Shown piece after piece: positions 33,402 to 42,423 of a stretch of DNA of 64,000 nucleotides. The first letter of the stretch is position 1. Every line of letters starts with the position of its first letter. The DNA is from Mycolicibacterium senegalense (GTDB lineage Bacteria; Actinomycetota; Actinomycetes; Mycobacteriales; Mycobacteriaceae). A program made the position numbers and the translations under genes. The stretch covers positions 4,092,001-4,156,000 of the forward strand of contig NZ_CP081000.1 in assembly GCF_019645875.1 (NCBI RefSeq), in the 5' to 3' direction. The notes beneath the pieces were generated by a model. That model saw only the letters and a list, made by a program, of their open reading frames with translations. It was not told where the DNA came from and searched no databases.

Positions 33402-33800
33402 ATGTTTGGCCATGACCCCCGAGAAGTGGCCGCAGTCTTCGTCGGCGGCGCCCTGGGCACGCTGGCGCGCGCCGGGCTGGCGGTGCTCGCCGCCCCGGCA
33501 CCCGGGCACTGGCCCTGGCCTACGTTCATCGTGAACGTCCTCGGCGCGTTCCTGCTGGGCTACTTCACCACGCGACTACTGGAACGGTTGCCGGTCTCCA
33601 GCTACCGCCGTCCGCTCTTGGGTACCGGGTTGTGCGGTGGGTTGACCACCTTCTCCACGATGCAGGTCGAAACCGTCACGATGCTCGAACACGGCAACTG
33701 GGCGTTGGCCGCCGGCTACACCGTGGCCAGCATCGCCGCCGGGCTCCTGGCAGTGGCGGTCGCGACCGCGATGGTGCGCCGGGCCATGGTGCGCGGATGA
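33402..33800 (+). CDS. crcB: Fluoride channel CrcB (first copy)
   Basis: 132 residues with four hydrophobic segments. GGALGTLARAG, FIVNVLGAFLLGYF and GLCGGLTTFSTMQVE are the Fluc signature, including the conserved Asn, the GxxGxxTTFS Na+ site and pore residues. ATG 33402 (MFGHDPREV) is chosen; the open frame extends to 33321 but would overlap the pgm start. It overlaps the second crcB by four bases (ATGA). Actinobacterial paired copies form a heterodimeric F- exporter. Confidence 0.9.
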   Translation: MFGHDPREVAAVFVGGALGTLARAGLAVLAAPAPGHWPWPTFIVNVLGAFLLGYFTTRLLERLPVSSYRRPLLGTGLCGGLTTFSTMQVETVTMLEHGNWALAAGYTVASIAAGLLAVAVATAMVRRAMVRG

Positions 33801-34165
33801 CCACGGTCGTGGTGTGGACCGGCGTGATGCTGCTCGGCGGCGTAGGGGCGGTCTGCCGATTTCTCCTCGACCGGGCGGTGTCCGCCCGCCACACCCGCGG
33901 CTTCCCGTTCGGCACCCTCGCGGTCAACCTGAGCGGCGCGTTTCTACTCGGCTTCCTCGGCGGACTGGCCTTGGACCGCCACGCTGCCCTACTTGCCGGC
34001 ACCGCGTTCGTCGGCTCGTACACGACGTTTTCCACCTGGATGCTGGAGACGCAACGCCTCAGTGAGGAGCGCCGGATCTGGCCGGCGGTGGGCAACATCG
34101 TCGTCAGCGTGGTACTCGGCCTCATCGCGGCGTGGTTGGGCCTGACGCTGGGAGCCCGGTTGTGA
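33797..34165 (+). CDS. crcB: Fluoride channel CrcB (second copy)
   Basis: 122 residues with four hydrophobic segments and the same signature in the opposite partner: GGVGAVCRFLLDR, TLAVNLSGAFLLGFLGG and AFVGSYTTFSTWMLETQ. Its ATG overlaps the first crcB stop and its stop overlaps the GTG of the DUF190 gene. In such pairs the subunits adopt opposite membrane orientations to make a dual-topology channel. Confidence 0.9.
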   Translation: MTTVVVWTGVMLLGGVGAVCRFLLDRAVSARHTRGFPFGTLAVNLSGAFLLGFLGGLALDRHAALLAGTAFVGSYTTFSTWMLETQRLSEERRIWPAVGNIVVSVVLGLIAAWLGLTLGARL

Positions 34166-35235
34166 GTACCGACGACTACCTCAAGCTGACGGCCTACTTC
34201 GCCGAACGCGCGCGCCACGAGCACCGTTTCGCCGCCGACGCGCTACTGGACCTGTACGGGAACAGCGACATCGCGATCAGCGTGATGCTGCGCGGAATCG
34301 CCAGCTTCGGCCCGCACCATCACCTGCGCACCGACGAGACCCTGAGTGCCTCGGAGGATCCCCCGATCGCCATCGCCGCCGTCGATGCCGCCGACAAGAT
34401 CGCCACGCTCGCCGAGCGGACGGTGGCGCTGATCCCCCGGGGCCTGATCACCCTGGAACGTGCCCAACTGATCCGCCGCGAGTCCCCCGCACCGACAGTC
34501 GCCGACACCGGCAAGCTGACCGTGTACGTCGGCCGTCATCGGCGCATCGGAGGGGTTCCGGCCTATCGCGCGGTGTGCGACCTGCTGCACCGGCATGGCT
34601 TCGCAGCGACGACGGTATTCCTCGGCGTGGACGGCACCGCGCACGGCCGGCGTCGCCGCGCCGCGTTCTTCAGCCGCAACAGCGAGGTACCGCTGATGAT
34701 CATCGGGCTCGGAACCGGGGCCCAGCTGACAGCCGTGCGGGCAGAACTCACCGAGCTACTCGAGAACAACCCTCTGCTCACCGTCGAGCGGGCGCAGTTG
34801 TGCAAGCTGGGCGGCCGGCTACTGACCCGGCCGGCCGAGCTGCCCGGCGCCGACGACCAGGGCCGCCCGCTGTGGCAGAAGCTGATGGTCCACACATCGG
34901 AGACCGCCCAATACCAAGGAGTCCCGATCCACCGGGCCATCGTCCGAACGCTGATCCAGACCGGCGCGGCGGGCGGCGCCACCGTGCTGCGCGGGGTCTG
35001 GGGTTACAGCGGCGCCGAAAGTCCGCGCGGGGACAGGCTGTTCCAGCTCGGCAGGCACGTCCCGGTGACCACCATCGTGGTGGACACCTCCGAGCGGATC
35101 GCGGGGGCCTTTGAAGTAATCGACGAGATCACCCGCGAACACGGCGTGGTCAGCGCCGAGCTGGTGCCTTCGGCGACGGTGGTCGACGCCGGAGAGCGGC
35201 ATGGCGGTACCGATCTGGCGCAGTTCAGTTACTGA
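34162..35235 (+). CDS. DUF190 protein with two DUF190 domains
   Basis: 357 residues with a tandem repeat of the DUF190 fold. The first copy begins YLKLTAYFAERARHEHR and includes GNSDIAISVMLRGIASFG; later copies read TVYVGRHRRIGGVPAYRAVC and LMVHTSETAQYQGVPIHRA. DUF190 belongs to the ferredoxin-like PII-type fold. It is almost always beside crcB in actinobacteria, so a regulatory or assembly role in fluoride export is inferred, not proven. The GTG start at 34162 overlaps the crcB stop. Confidence 0.82.
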   Translation: MSTDDYLKLTAYFAERARHEHRFAADALLDLYGNSDIAISVMLRGIASFGPHHHLRTDETLSASEDPPIAIAAVDAADKIATLAERTVALIPRGLITLERAQLIRRESPAPTVADTGKLTVYVGRHRRIGGVPAYRAVCDLLHRHGFAATTVFLGVDGTAHGRRRRAAFFSRNSEVPLMIIGLGTGAQLTAVRAELTELLENNPLLTVERAQLCKLGGRLLTRPAELPGADDQGRPLWQKLMVHTSETAQYQGVPIHRAIVRTLIQTGAAGGATVLRGVWGYSGAESPRGDRLFQLGRHVPVTTIVVDTSERIAGAFEVIDEITREHGVVSAELVPSATVVDAGERHGGTDLAQFSY

Positions 35236-35247
35236 CCTCACAGCCGA

Positions 35248-35266
35248 CTGGGTAAGGCTAGCCTAT
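35248..35266 (+). promoter_or_regulatory. IdeR iron box upstream of mbtL
   Basis: The 19-mer CTGGGTAAGGCTAGCCTAT matches the IdeR consensus TTAGGTTAGGCTAACCTAA at 14 positions, including the AGGCTA and CCTA cores. It ends 29 bases before the mbtL ATG. Binding of Fe-IdeR would repress mbtLMN in iron-rich cells. Confidence 0.75.
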
Positions 35267-35295
35267 CTTTGCTCAGCCGTGTACCGTGCGACCCC

Positions 35296-35565
35296 ATGCA
35301 GTCGACTACACCCGAAGCGGTCAGCGCCGCCCTCACCGAGATCCTTCGTGACGACATGAACGTCGATGTCCGCCGGGTGACCAGGGAGTCCCGACTGATC
35401 GACGACGTCGGCCTGGACTCGGTGGCCTTCGCCGTCGGCATGGTGGCGATCGAGGACAAACTCGGGGTCGCGCTGTCCGAGGAAGACCTGCTCAGCTGTG
35501 ACACCGTCGGCGATCTCGAGGCGGCCATCCTGGCGAAAGTGCCTGCCGCGCAGAGCAGCCAGTGA
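35296..35565 (+). CDS. mbtL: Acyl carrier protein MbtL
   Basis: An 89-residue acyl carrier protein. The phosphopantetheine site is Ser42 in DDVGLDSVAF. It holds the fatty acyl chain that MbtM loads, MbtN desaturates and MbtK transfers to the lysine of mycobactin. ATG 35296 is used; the frame is open to 35269 but that would run into the iron box. Its stop overlaps mbtM (GTGA). The order and the IdeR box match the mycobacterial mbt-2 locus. Confidence 0.92.
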   Translation: MQSTTPEAVSAALTEILRDDMNVDVRRVTRESRLIDDVGLDSVAFAVGMVAIEDKLGVALSEEDLLSCDTVGDLEAAILAKVPAAQSSQ

Positions 35566-37136
35566 GCGTGCTGGCCACGGCGCTCGCCGCGTCACTGACC
35601 ACCACCGACGCCGATCTCGTGGTGCACGACCACGAGACGCGCACCTGGACACGCCATTGTTGGGGAGAGGTCTACGCGCGCGCCGAGAACGTCGCCGAGC
35701 AGATCGGCCATGACGGTTCGACAGCTGTCGGCGTGGTCGCCGAGCCCACCGTCGAGGCAATCGCGACGGTCCTGGGCGCCCTGCTGGCGGGCACCGCACT
35801 GTCGGTGCTCCCCGGTCCGATCCGCGGGGCAGACGCCGACACCTGGGCACAGTCCACACTGAACCGGTTCGCCGCCATCGGCGTCGGCACGGTGTTCAGC
35901 CACGGCAGCTACTTGGATCTGCTGCGCACGGTCGAGACCCCGCTGACGATCCACGACGACAGCGTCGTCGCCCACGCTCAACGCTCCACCACTCTGCCTT
36001 TGGGAACCGGCCAGTTCGCAGTGCTGCAGGGCACCGCGGGCTCGACCGGCACACCCCGCACCGCACAGCTGACACCTTCGGCGGTGCTGGCCAACCTGCG
36101 CGGGCTGAGCGAGCGGATCAGCTTGTCGGACAACGATATCGGCTGCTCGTGGCTGCCCCTGTACCACGACATGGGACTGACCTTCCTGCTGGCCGGAGCG
36201 CTCGGCGGCATCGAGGTGTGGCAGGCCCCGACCATGGCCTTCGCCGCCTCCCCGTTCAGCTGGGTGCGCTGGCTCACCGAGAGCCGCGCCACCCTGACCG
36301 CCGCGCCGAACATGGCCTACGGGCTGATCGGTAAGTACTCCAAGCGCCTCACCGACCTGGACCTGTCGGCCCTGCGGTTCGCGCTCAACGGCGGCGAGCC
36401 GGTCGACTGCGAGGCGACCATCCGGTTCGGCACCGAGCTGTCCCGTTTCGGCTTCCACCCCGGAGCACTCTCCCCGTCGTACGGGATGGCCGAATCATCT
36501 TGTGCGGTAACCGTTCCGGTCCCGGGCCTCGGAGTGGTTCTCGACGAGATCACGGTCGCGACCGACGCTGGGTCCAACCGTCAGCAGCTGGCGGTTCTCG
36601 GCGACGCCATCCCCGGCATGGAAGTACGTCTGCGGCCCAGTGAAGACAACGCGGGCATCGTCGACCGCGAGGTGGGCGAGGTCGAGATCCGCGGCACCTC
36701 GATGATGTCGGGCTACCTCGGCCAGGCCCCGCTGAACCCAGGTGACTGGTTCGCCACCGGCGATCTCGGCTATTTCGTCGACGGTGGGTTGGTGGTCTGC
36801 GGGCGCAGCAAGGAACTGATCACCGTTGCAGGACGCAACATCTTCCCCACCGAGATCGAGCGGGTTGCCGCTCAGGTCAAGGGTGTTCGCGAGGGCGCCG
36901 TGGTGGCCGTAGGGGCCGGCGAGAAGTCGGTTCGGTCCGGCCTGGTGATCGCGGCCGAGTTCCGTGGTCCCGACGAGGCCGGCGCACGTAGCCAGGTGAT
37001 CCAGCAGGTGGCATCCGAGTGCGGCATCGTGCCCGCCGACGTGGTGTTCCTGACTCCCGGGTCACTCCCCCGCACCTCTTCGGGCAAGCTGCGCCGCCTG
37101 GAGGTCAAACGACAATTGGAGACAGCGAAGTCATGA
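35562..37136 (+). CDS. mbtM: Fatty acyl-AMP ligase MbtM (FadD33 type)
   Basis: A 524-residue adenylate-forming enzyme that activates a long-chain fatty acid as acyl-AMP and passes it to MbtL. Visible motifs are LQGTAGSTGTPRTAQ (P-loop), LPLYHDMGLTFL, GGEPVDCEAT, GDLGYFVDGGLVVCGRSKE and LPRTSSGKLRR with the catalytic Lys. The GTG start overlaps the mbtL stop, and the stop overlaps the mbtN ATG (ATGA). Confidence 0.92.
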   Translation: MSVLATALAASLTTTDADLVVHDHETRTWTRHCWGEVYARAENVAEQIGHDGSTAVGVVAEPTVEAIATVLGALLAGTALSVLPGPIRGADADTWAQSTLNRFAAIGVGTVFSHGSYLDLLRTVETPLTIHDDSVVAHAQRSTTLPLGTGQFAVLQGTAGSTGTPRTAQLTPSAVLANLRGLSERISLSDNDIGCSWLPLYHDMGLTFLLAGALGGIEVWQAPTMAFAASPFSWVRWLTESRATLTAAPNMAYGLIGKYSKRLTDLDLSALRFALNGGEPVDCEATIRFGTELSRFGFHPGALSPSYGMAESSCAVTVPVPGLGVVLDEITVATDAGSNRQQLAVLGDAIPGMEVRLRPSEDNAGIVDREVGEVEIRGTSMMSGYLGQAPLNPGDWFATGDLGYFVDGGLVVCGRSKELITVAGRNIFPTEIERVAAQVKGVREGAVVAVGAGEKSVRSGLVIAAEFRGPDEAGARSQVIQQVASECGIVPADVVFLTPGSLPRTSSGKLRRLEVKRQLETAKS

Positions 37137-38323
37137 CTGCGCTCACGCCCACCCCGGCACCGGCCACCACCACGATCGACGAGTACCGCGACCTGTTGGA
37201 TCGGGTGTTCGACGACCAGGTCAAGGCTTGGACCGCCGAAGCCGAAGAGACTGAGAGTTTTCCGCGTCAACTGATCGAACACCTCGGCCGCAACGGCGTG
37301 TTCCGCGAAAAGTGGGGCGACGGTCAGCAGCCCGACGTGGCCAAGCTGGTAGAACTGGCCTTCGCGCTGGGCCGGACCGGCTCGTCGGGCATCGGCGTGG
37401 GTGTCAGCCTGCACGACTCGGCAATCGCCCTGCTGCGCCGCTTCGGCAAGTCTGAGCATCTGCGCACCATCTGCGAACAGGCCATCGGTGGCGAAGCGGT
37501 GCTGTGCATCGCGGCCTCCGAGGAATCGGGTGGTTCGGACCTGCAGATCGTGGAGACCGAAGTCCGCACGGCCCGCGACGGATTCGAGATCAAGGGCATC
37601 AAGAAGTTCGTTTCGCTCTCGACGATCGCCGACCACATCATGGTGGTCGCCCGCAACGTCGACCACGATCCGACCAGCAGGCACGGCAACGTGGTCGTCG
37701 TCGCGGTCCCCACCTCTCAGGTCGAGGTTCAGACACCCTACCGCAAGGTCGGTAACGGTCCCCTGGCCACCGCGGCGGTGCACATCGACACCTGGGTGCC
37801 CGCCGACCATCTGGTGGCCCGGGCCGGCACCGGGCTGGCCGCGATCTCCTGGGGTCTGGCCCACGAACGCATGTCGATCGCGGGCCAGGTGGCCGCCGGG
37901 TCCCAGCGGATCCTCGGAATCACATTGGCCCGCATGATGAAACGTCGCCAATTCGGCCACACTCTCTATGAGCACCAGGCGCTGCGGATGCGCATCGCCG
38001 ACCTGCAGGCTCGCGTCGATTTGCTGCGTTACGCCCTGGCCGGAGCAGCCGCACAGGGCAAGCTCGACCTCCGGGCCGCCGCGGCCTTCAAGGTGACCGC
38101 CGCGCGACTGGGCGAAGAAGTGGCGTCGGAGTGCATGCACATCTTCGGCGGCTCCGGCTATCTCGTCGACGAGACGCCGCTGGGCAAGTGGTGGCGCGAC
38201 ATGAAACTGGCCCGCGTCGGCGGCGGCACCGACGAAGTGTTGTGGGAGTTGGTGGCCGCGGCCATGAAGCCGGACTACGACGGCTACGCGGAATTCTCTG
38301 GGGCTGACTTCTCCGGAGCCTGA
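37133..38323 (+). CDS. mbtN: Acyl-ACP dehydrogenase MbtN (FadE14 type)
   Basis: A 396-residue acyl-CoA dehydrogenase-family flavoprotein that makes the cis alpha-beta double bond of the mycobactin acyl chain while it is on MbtL. ASEESGGSDLQ forms the FAD/substrate loop, followed by RRQFGHTLYEHQALRMRIAD and FGGSGYLVDETPLGKWWRD, with a C-terminal RVGGGTDEVLWELVA. ATG 37133 overlaps the mbtM stop; the open frame continues upstream but overlaps mbtM. It converges on mbtK with only 13 bases between the stops. Confidence 0.92.
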   Translation: MTALTPTPAPATTTIDEYRDLLDRVFDDQVKAWTAEAEETESFPRQLIEHLGRNGVFREKWGDGQQPDVAKLVELAFALGRTGSSGIGVGVSLHDSAIALLRRFGKSEHLRTICEQAIGGEAVLCIAASEESGGSDLQIVETEVRTARDGFEIKGIKKFVSLSTIADHIMVVARNVDHDPTSRHGNVVVVAVPTSQVEVQTPYRKVGNGPLATAAVHIDTWVPADHLVARAGTGLAAISWGLAHERMSIAGQVAAGSQRILGITLARMMKRRQFGHTLYEHQALRMRIADLQARVDLLRYALAGAAAQGKLDLRAAAAFKVTAARLGEEVASECMHIFGGSGYLVDETPLGKWWRDMKLARVGGGTDEVLWELVAAAMKPDYDGYAEFSGADFSGA

Positions 38324-38336
38324 ACCGGTCTCGGGG

Positions 38337-38987
38337 CTACCCGGCGACGCCGAATGCGTCGCCGGGGGTGCGCGGCAGCGCGTAGAGCGCCATCTTGCGG
38401 TTGGACATCTGGTGCTCGCCCAGGAATTCACATCCCGCCCACTCGCAGACCCGACGAGCCCCCGTATTGCGATGGTCGGGATCGAACATGATCCGCCGGC
38501 AGTCGGGTTCGAGTTCGAACACGTTGGCCACGATGCGCGGCAGCAGGATCGGGCCCATTCCACGGTTGACGAATCTGAGATCGGCGATCGCCGCATGCAT
38601 ACCGATGTCGTGGGGTTCGGCGGCGTAGCGCGGTGCGATGGAATCCTTGGCCGCCCGGTACAGCTCGATGTAGCCGACGGGCTTGCCGCGGAAGCTCGCG
38701 ATGAACGGCCGTGAGTATTCACCGTCGAGCTGGGCCTGCAGGTAGCGCCGCCAGCGCTCGGGCTCCCAGTCGTACTCCCAGGCCTCCACCAGATGTGGGC
38801 GGTTCATCCACTCCGACACCAACTCGGCGTCACCGACGGCGTCGGCCACCCGGATGTCGTACGGCTCAGCCAGGATCGGGGTCGGCGGAGCGTCGACGGC
38901 GCGCACCTCGTCGGTGATGTCGGTCAGCTCGCGCTTGAGTATGGGCGCCCCTGGCAGGTCGGTCACGTCGGTATCGATATCGCTCAT
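38337..38987 (-). CDS. mbtK: Lysine N6-acyltransferase MbtK (GNAT family)
   Basis: A 216-residue GNAT enzyme that transfers the long acyl chain from MbtL to the epsilon amine of lysine in mycobactin synthesis. It resembles IucB-type siderophore acyltransferases: WMNRPHLVEAWEYDWEPERW, KPVGYIELYRAAKD, EPHDIGMHAAIADLRFVNRG with the catalytic His/Asp region, and CEFLGEHQMSNRKMALY. Transcription is convergent with mbtN and its own IdeR-like box lies 26 bases upstream, matching the M. tuberculosis arrangement. Confidence 0.9.
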   Translation of the reverse strand: MSDIDTDVTDLPGAPILKRELTDITDEVRAVDAPPTPILAEPYDIRVADAVGDAELVSEWMNRPHLVEAWEYDWEPERWRRYLQAQLDGEYSRPFIASFRGKPVGYIELYRAAKDSIAPRYAAEPHDIGMHAAIADLRFVNRGMGPILLPRIVANVFELEPDCRRIMFDPDHRNTGARRVCEWAGCEFLGEHQMSNRKMALYALPRTPGDAFGVAG

Positions 38988-39013
38988 TTGAGCGCCGAGC
39001 CTACCGTAGCGAG

Positions 39014-39032
39014 TGAGGGTAGGTTTACCTTC
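39014..39032 (-). promoter_or_regulatory. IdeR iron box upstream of mbtK
   Basis: TGAGGGTAGGTTTACCTTC matches 13 of 19 positions of the IdeR consensus; the core AGGGTAGGTTTACCT matches 12 of 15. It lies just upstream of mbtK and gives mbtK the same iron-dependent repression as mbtLMN. Confidence 0.65.
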
Positions 39033-39059
39033 CTGCCGGAGCCCGGTCGGTGTGCGGCC

Positions 39060-39419
39060 TCAGCCCAGAAGCTTTGCCAGGACCGTCAGATGGCTGAGTT
39101 CGACGTCACGGGTGGCGGTCACCAGCGTGACGGGGCCGGCGCTGACCAACGACCTCAACTCGTCGAGGGCCGCAGCCTCGTCGCCGGACTGCAATTCGTG
39201 GGTGTAGCGCGCCGCGAACTCGTCATAGCGTTCCGGTTTGTGGTCGTACCAGTGCCGCAATTCGGTGGACGGGGCGACGGCGGGCAGCCACTGCCCCACC
39301 CTCGGGTCGGTCTTCTTCAAACCCCTGGGCCACAATCGGTCGGCGAGGACCCGCTGCCCCTCGCCGGATTCGGGTTCGGTGTACACCCGGGCCAACCGCA
39401 CACGGTGTTTCTCGGCCAT
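39060..39419 (-). CDS. DUF488 family protein
   Basis: About 119 residues with the DUF488 signature: RVYTEPESGEGQRVLADRLW, PRGLKKTDPRVGQWLPAVAP, LRHWYDHKPERYDEFAARY and a C-terminal VTLVTATRDVELSH. These are small cytosolic proteins of unknown function, widespread in bacteria. ATG 39419 is used; an upstream ATG exists in frame but the conserved part begins at MAEKHRVRL. It is divergent from the next small gene. Confidence 0.85.
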   Translation of the reverse strand: MAEKHRVRLARVYTEPESGEGQRVLADRLWPRGLKKTDPRVGQWLPAVAPSTELRHWYDHKPERYDEFAARYTHELQSGDEAAALDELRSLVSAGPVTLVTATRDVELSHLTVLAKLLG

Positions 39420-39439
39420 CACATGCCATGGTAGGAGGC

Positions 39440-39649
39440 ATGAGCGTGGATCGGGTGGCAGATTTGCAGCGCTGGGAAGATTCGGGCGCACACTGGCGCG
39501 TACTCACCCGGACCGCAGACAGTCTCACGGTCGCGCTGCTGCGGTGCGACGGCGGAGAGGAAGTGGACCGGTTCACCTCCACAGATCCGCGGCTGCTCGA
39601 TTTCGTCGGTGCCCGTAGCTCCAGTGAGGAACCGCAACACCCCGGCTGA
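39440..39649 (+). CDS. Small conserved hypothetical protein
   Basis: 69 residues with a strong AGGAGG ribosome-binding site just before the ATG. The sequence starts VADLQRWEDSGAHWRVL and contains CDGGEEVDRF; it looks like a compact beta-rich domain with no signal peptide or membrane segment. Third-position GC bias supports coding. It is not assigned to a functional family. Its stop abuts that of the opposing LuxR gene. Confidence 0.7.
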   Translation: MSVDRVADLQRWEDSGAHWRVLTRTADSLTVALLRCDGGEEVDRFTSTDPRLLDFVGARSSSEEPQHPG

Positions 39650-42280
39650 TCACATCACGGGGCCGAAGCGGGCCAACCGGGCCAGATGGTCGCGGTCCTC
39701 CACACCGAGCTTGGCGAACATGCGGTACAGATGCCCGTCAACGGTGCGCACCGACAGGCACAACTTGTCGGCGATCGCGCGGTTGCTCATCCCGAGACTG
39801 ACGAGGTTCGCGATTTCCCACTCACGCTCGGTCAGCGGCAGCGGATGGCCGGCGCAGCGCAAGGCCGGAGTCAGCGCACCACTTCGTCCCGCCAACCACA
39901 GCGCCCGGGCCGTGGACTCCAATTCGCCACCAAGGCAACCAGTCTGGGCAAATTGGCGGGCGGCGTGGGCGGACGCATCGGCGGCCAACGCCAGCGCCCC
40001 CATCGCCTCGAACCGGTCGGCGGCCACGACGAGTTGATCGGGATCATTTCGGGCCACACCGATGCTGTGCGCGGCGATGGCCTCGGCCATCCGGCCACCG
40101 AGCCGCCGCGCCAATTGCCGGATTCTGCGGTGACCGCAGGCTTGCCCGAACCGCAGCGCGGTGTGCAGGGCCGTGAGCTCGACCACGTCCAACTCATGCG
40201 CCTTGGCGCACTGTGCGGCCCGAGCAGCAAGACCGGCGGCCGCTCTGATGTCGCCGTCGGCGGCCGCCGCCCAGGCCCTGGCCAGCTCCAGTTCGGGCCG
40301 GAACACCTCGAGGGACCCGACCGCGGCACCCTCGGCGCGCAGCAACGCGGCACCCGCAGCATGGCCGTCGCCCCGCATCCCCTCGGCCTGAGCCAGCCAC
40401 GCCGCGACCACCATGGGCCACCCGGGCGGCAGCCCCGGCGAGGTCGCCCACACCGCTGCCTGCAGCGCTTCACACGCCGAAGGCAGACAACCGCGGACCA
40501 ATGCCACTCGTCCGTTCAGCGCGGAGACGACGGCCTCGGCCTGCGGCGAGCCGGCCGCCAGCACGGTGTAGCGGTCACACACCCGCTGTGCCCGCGCCAA
40601 CTCCCCCGCCGCCGCGGCCACCGACACCTGGGCGAAGGGCAGCCAGAAACGCTGAGGACCCGACTGACAATCCTCGGCAGCCCATTCGCCCGTCTGCGCG
40701 GCAGCGTTGGCCTCGTCCCAGCGCCCGGACAAGGCCAACGCGTTCGAGGAGGCCACCGCGGCCCATACCGTCGCCGTCGATTTATTCGACGGCGCCCACA
40801 CCTCGGTGTCGAGAATCTCGGCGGCCAGCCCGACTGCCTCGGCCACCTCGCCGGCGAAGAACGTGAACACCGCCTCCATCGCCCCGACCAGACTCAACGT
40901 CTGCGGGCAGTGCACCTGCCGGCGAACCATGGCAAGTACCGAACGCGCGGCTTCGGGGCGAGCGCACCCGAAAAATAGGTTGGCCGCCCGCAGACAACCC
41001 CAACGTGCGAGCGTTGGTTCGTCGTCCGGCGGCACTGACCGGGCCAGCAGGTCCTCGGCCTGCTCGCCGTAACCCTGCCAGCTCAACGCATCGGCCAGCA
41101 CGATCGCCGCACGCACTCCGGCACCGTGATCCACGGCGTATCGCGCCAACTCCTCACCCAGCGCCAGATTGGACATGGTGACCGCACTGGCCGCCGCCTC
41201 GGCGATCGCATCCGCATCCGCCGGGCCATCGCCTCCGGCCATGAACCGAGCGAGCTGGATTCGCCCCCGCACGTCGGGTGGTCCACCGTTGTCAGGCGAG
41301 GCCAGGTGCTCGCCCAACAGCACCGCCAACCGCGTATTGATCTGGCGAGAACGGGTTTTGGAGCATCGGCTGCGGGCCACCTGCCCGATGACGGGATGGC
41401 CGGGCTGTACGACGGTGCAGGCGGCATCGTTGAGCACCTGGATCGCGCCCCGGCGCTCGACCCGGCCGATCGCGTCGAGGTCACAGGCCGCCACCAACAC
41501 GTCCCAGTCGAGTACCTCCGCGGTGGAGACCACCTCGACCACATCGAGCTCATCCGGGGTCAAGGTATCGAACCGGGAGGCGATCAATGCGTGTAGATCG
41601 GCACTGGCCCGCAGCTGCCCACGCAGTCGCCATCGCCCCTGATCGCAGACCAGGGCCGCATCGCCGAGGGCCGCGTTGAGCGCACCACGCAGGTAGAGCG
41701 GACTGCCCGAGGAGAATCGGTGTAATTCTGCGACCGCGCGATCATCGACCTCACCGCCCAGCACCGCGGTAGCCAACTCGGCAGTCTGCTCCCGGGTGAA
41801 AGGTTCGACCTCCAATCGCAACAGCAACTGTTCTTTCCAAAGGGCCGTCACCGCATCCGAAGCGATCGCGCCGCTTCCGATGGTGACGATCAATCGCGGT
41901 GAGCCGTGCACAGCCAATTGCTGTACCAACAGCGCCGACAACGGGTCGAGATGCTGTGCGTCGTCCACCACGATGACCAAGTCGGGATCCGCGGTAAGCA
42001 TCTCGTGCGCCACGGCGAGCATCACTGTCGGGTCATGCGCCTCGGTGAGGGTCAGGGCGTGCCGAAACGCCCCGAGTGCCACGGCTTGGGCGGTCTCGGT
42101 TCCGAGGACGAACAAGACCGGGCAACCATCTGCCTCCAGGCTCTCTGCCAGCACCCGGGCCAGGGCCGACTTGCCCACTCCCGTCTTGCCGGCCAGCACC
42201 ACGCCGCACGAACCGCCCCACAGCGCTTGCGAGGCTTCGCGCTGTTCGACATCGCGTGCGACGAACGGCCAGTCCGACAA
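39650..42280 (-). CDS. LuxR-family regulator with AAA-type ATPase domain
   Basis: An 876-residue LAL-type regulator. An N-terminal P-loop ATPase (GKTGVGKS at residues 31-38; Walker B in DLVIVVDDAQHLDPLSALL) is followed by a long helical, TPR-like middle region rich in Ala and Leu. A C-terminal LuxR HTH (PLTEREWEIANLVSLGMSNR then SVRTVDGHLYRMFAKLGV) ends the protein. Such proteins sense a ligand, hydrolyse ATP, and activate transcription. TTG start with GGGTGG upstream. The target genes are not evident; the nag genes lie just upstream on the same strand. Confidence 0.85.
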   Translation of the reverse strand: MSDWPFVARDVEQREASQALWGGSCGVVLAGKTGVGKSALARVLAESLEADGCPVLFVLGTETAQAVALGAFRHALTLTEAHDPTVMLAVAHEMLTADPDLVIVVDDAQHLDPLSALLVQQLAVHGSPRLIVTIGSGAIASDAVTALWKEQLLLRLEVEPFTREQTAELATAVLGGEVDDRAVAELHRFSSGSPLYLRGALNAALGDAALVCDQGRWRLRGQLRASADLHALIASRFDTLTPDELDVVEVVSTAEVLDWDVLVAACDLDAIGRVERRGAIQVLNDAACTVVQPGHPVIGQVARSRCSKTRSRQINTRLAVLLGEHLASPDNGGPPDVRGRIQLARFMAGGDGPADADAIAEAAASAVTMSNLALGEELARYAVDHGAGVRAAIVLADALSWQGYGEQAEDLLARSVPPDDEPTLARWGCLRAANLFFGCARPEAARSVLAMVRRQVHCPQTLSLVGAMEAVFTFFAGEVAEAVGLAAEILDTEVWAPSNKSTATVWAAVASSNALALSGRWDEANAAAQTGEWAAEDCQSGPQRFWLPFAQVSVAAAAGELARAQRVCDRYTVLAAGSPQAEAVVSALNGRVALVRGCLPSACEALQAAVWATSPGLPPGWPMVVAAWLAQAEGMRGDGHAAGAALLRAEGAAVGSLEVFRPELELARAWAAAADGDIRAAAGLAARAAQCAKAHELDVVELTALHTALRFGQACGHRRIRQLARRLGGRMAEAIAAHSIGVARNDPDQLVVAADRFEAMGALALAADASAHAARQFAQTGCLGGELESTARALWLAGRSGALTPALRCAGHPLPLTEREWEIANLVSLGMSNRAIADKLCLSVRTVDGHLYRMFAKLGVEDRDHLARLARFGPVM

Positions 42281-42423
42281 GGACCACCCCCAGATATCTG
42301 TGGCTTACCCGGGTGACGGTACGCCGGTGCAAGAATTCGTAGCGGTCATTCACGCCCGCCGCAACACGAATTGTTCCCTCAGAAAAGACTTCTCGGGCAG
42401 CATGAGCTTCCGCACACAGCAGC

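Noticed and set aside
36872..38722. Long open frame antisense to mbtM, mbtN and mbtK
   Set aside because: It covers three recognised genes in the reverse direction, has no homology by eye, and such frames are normal artefacts of high-GC DNA.
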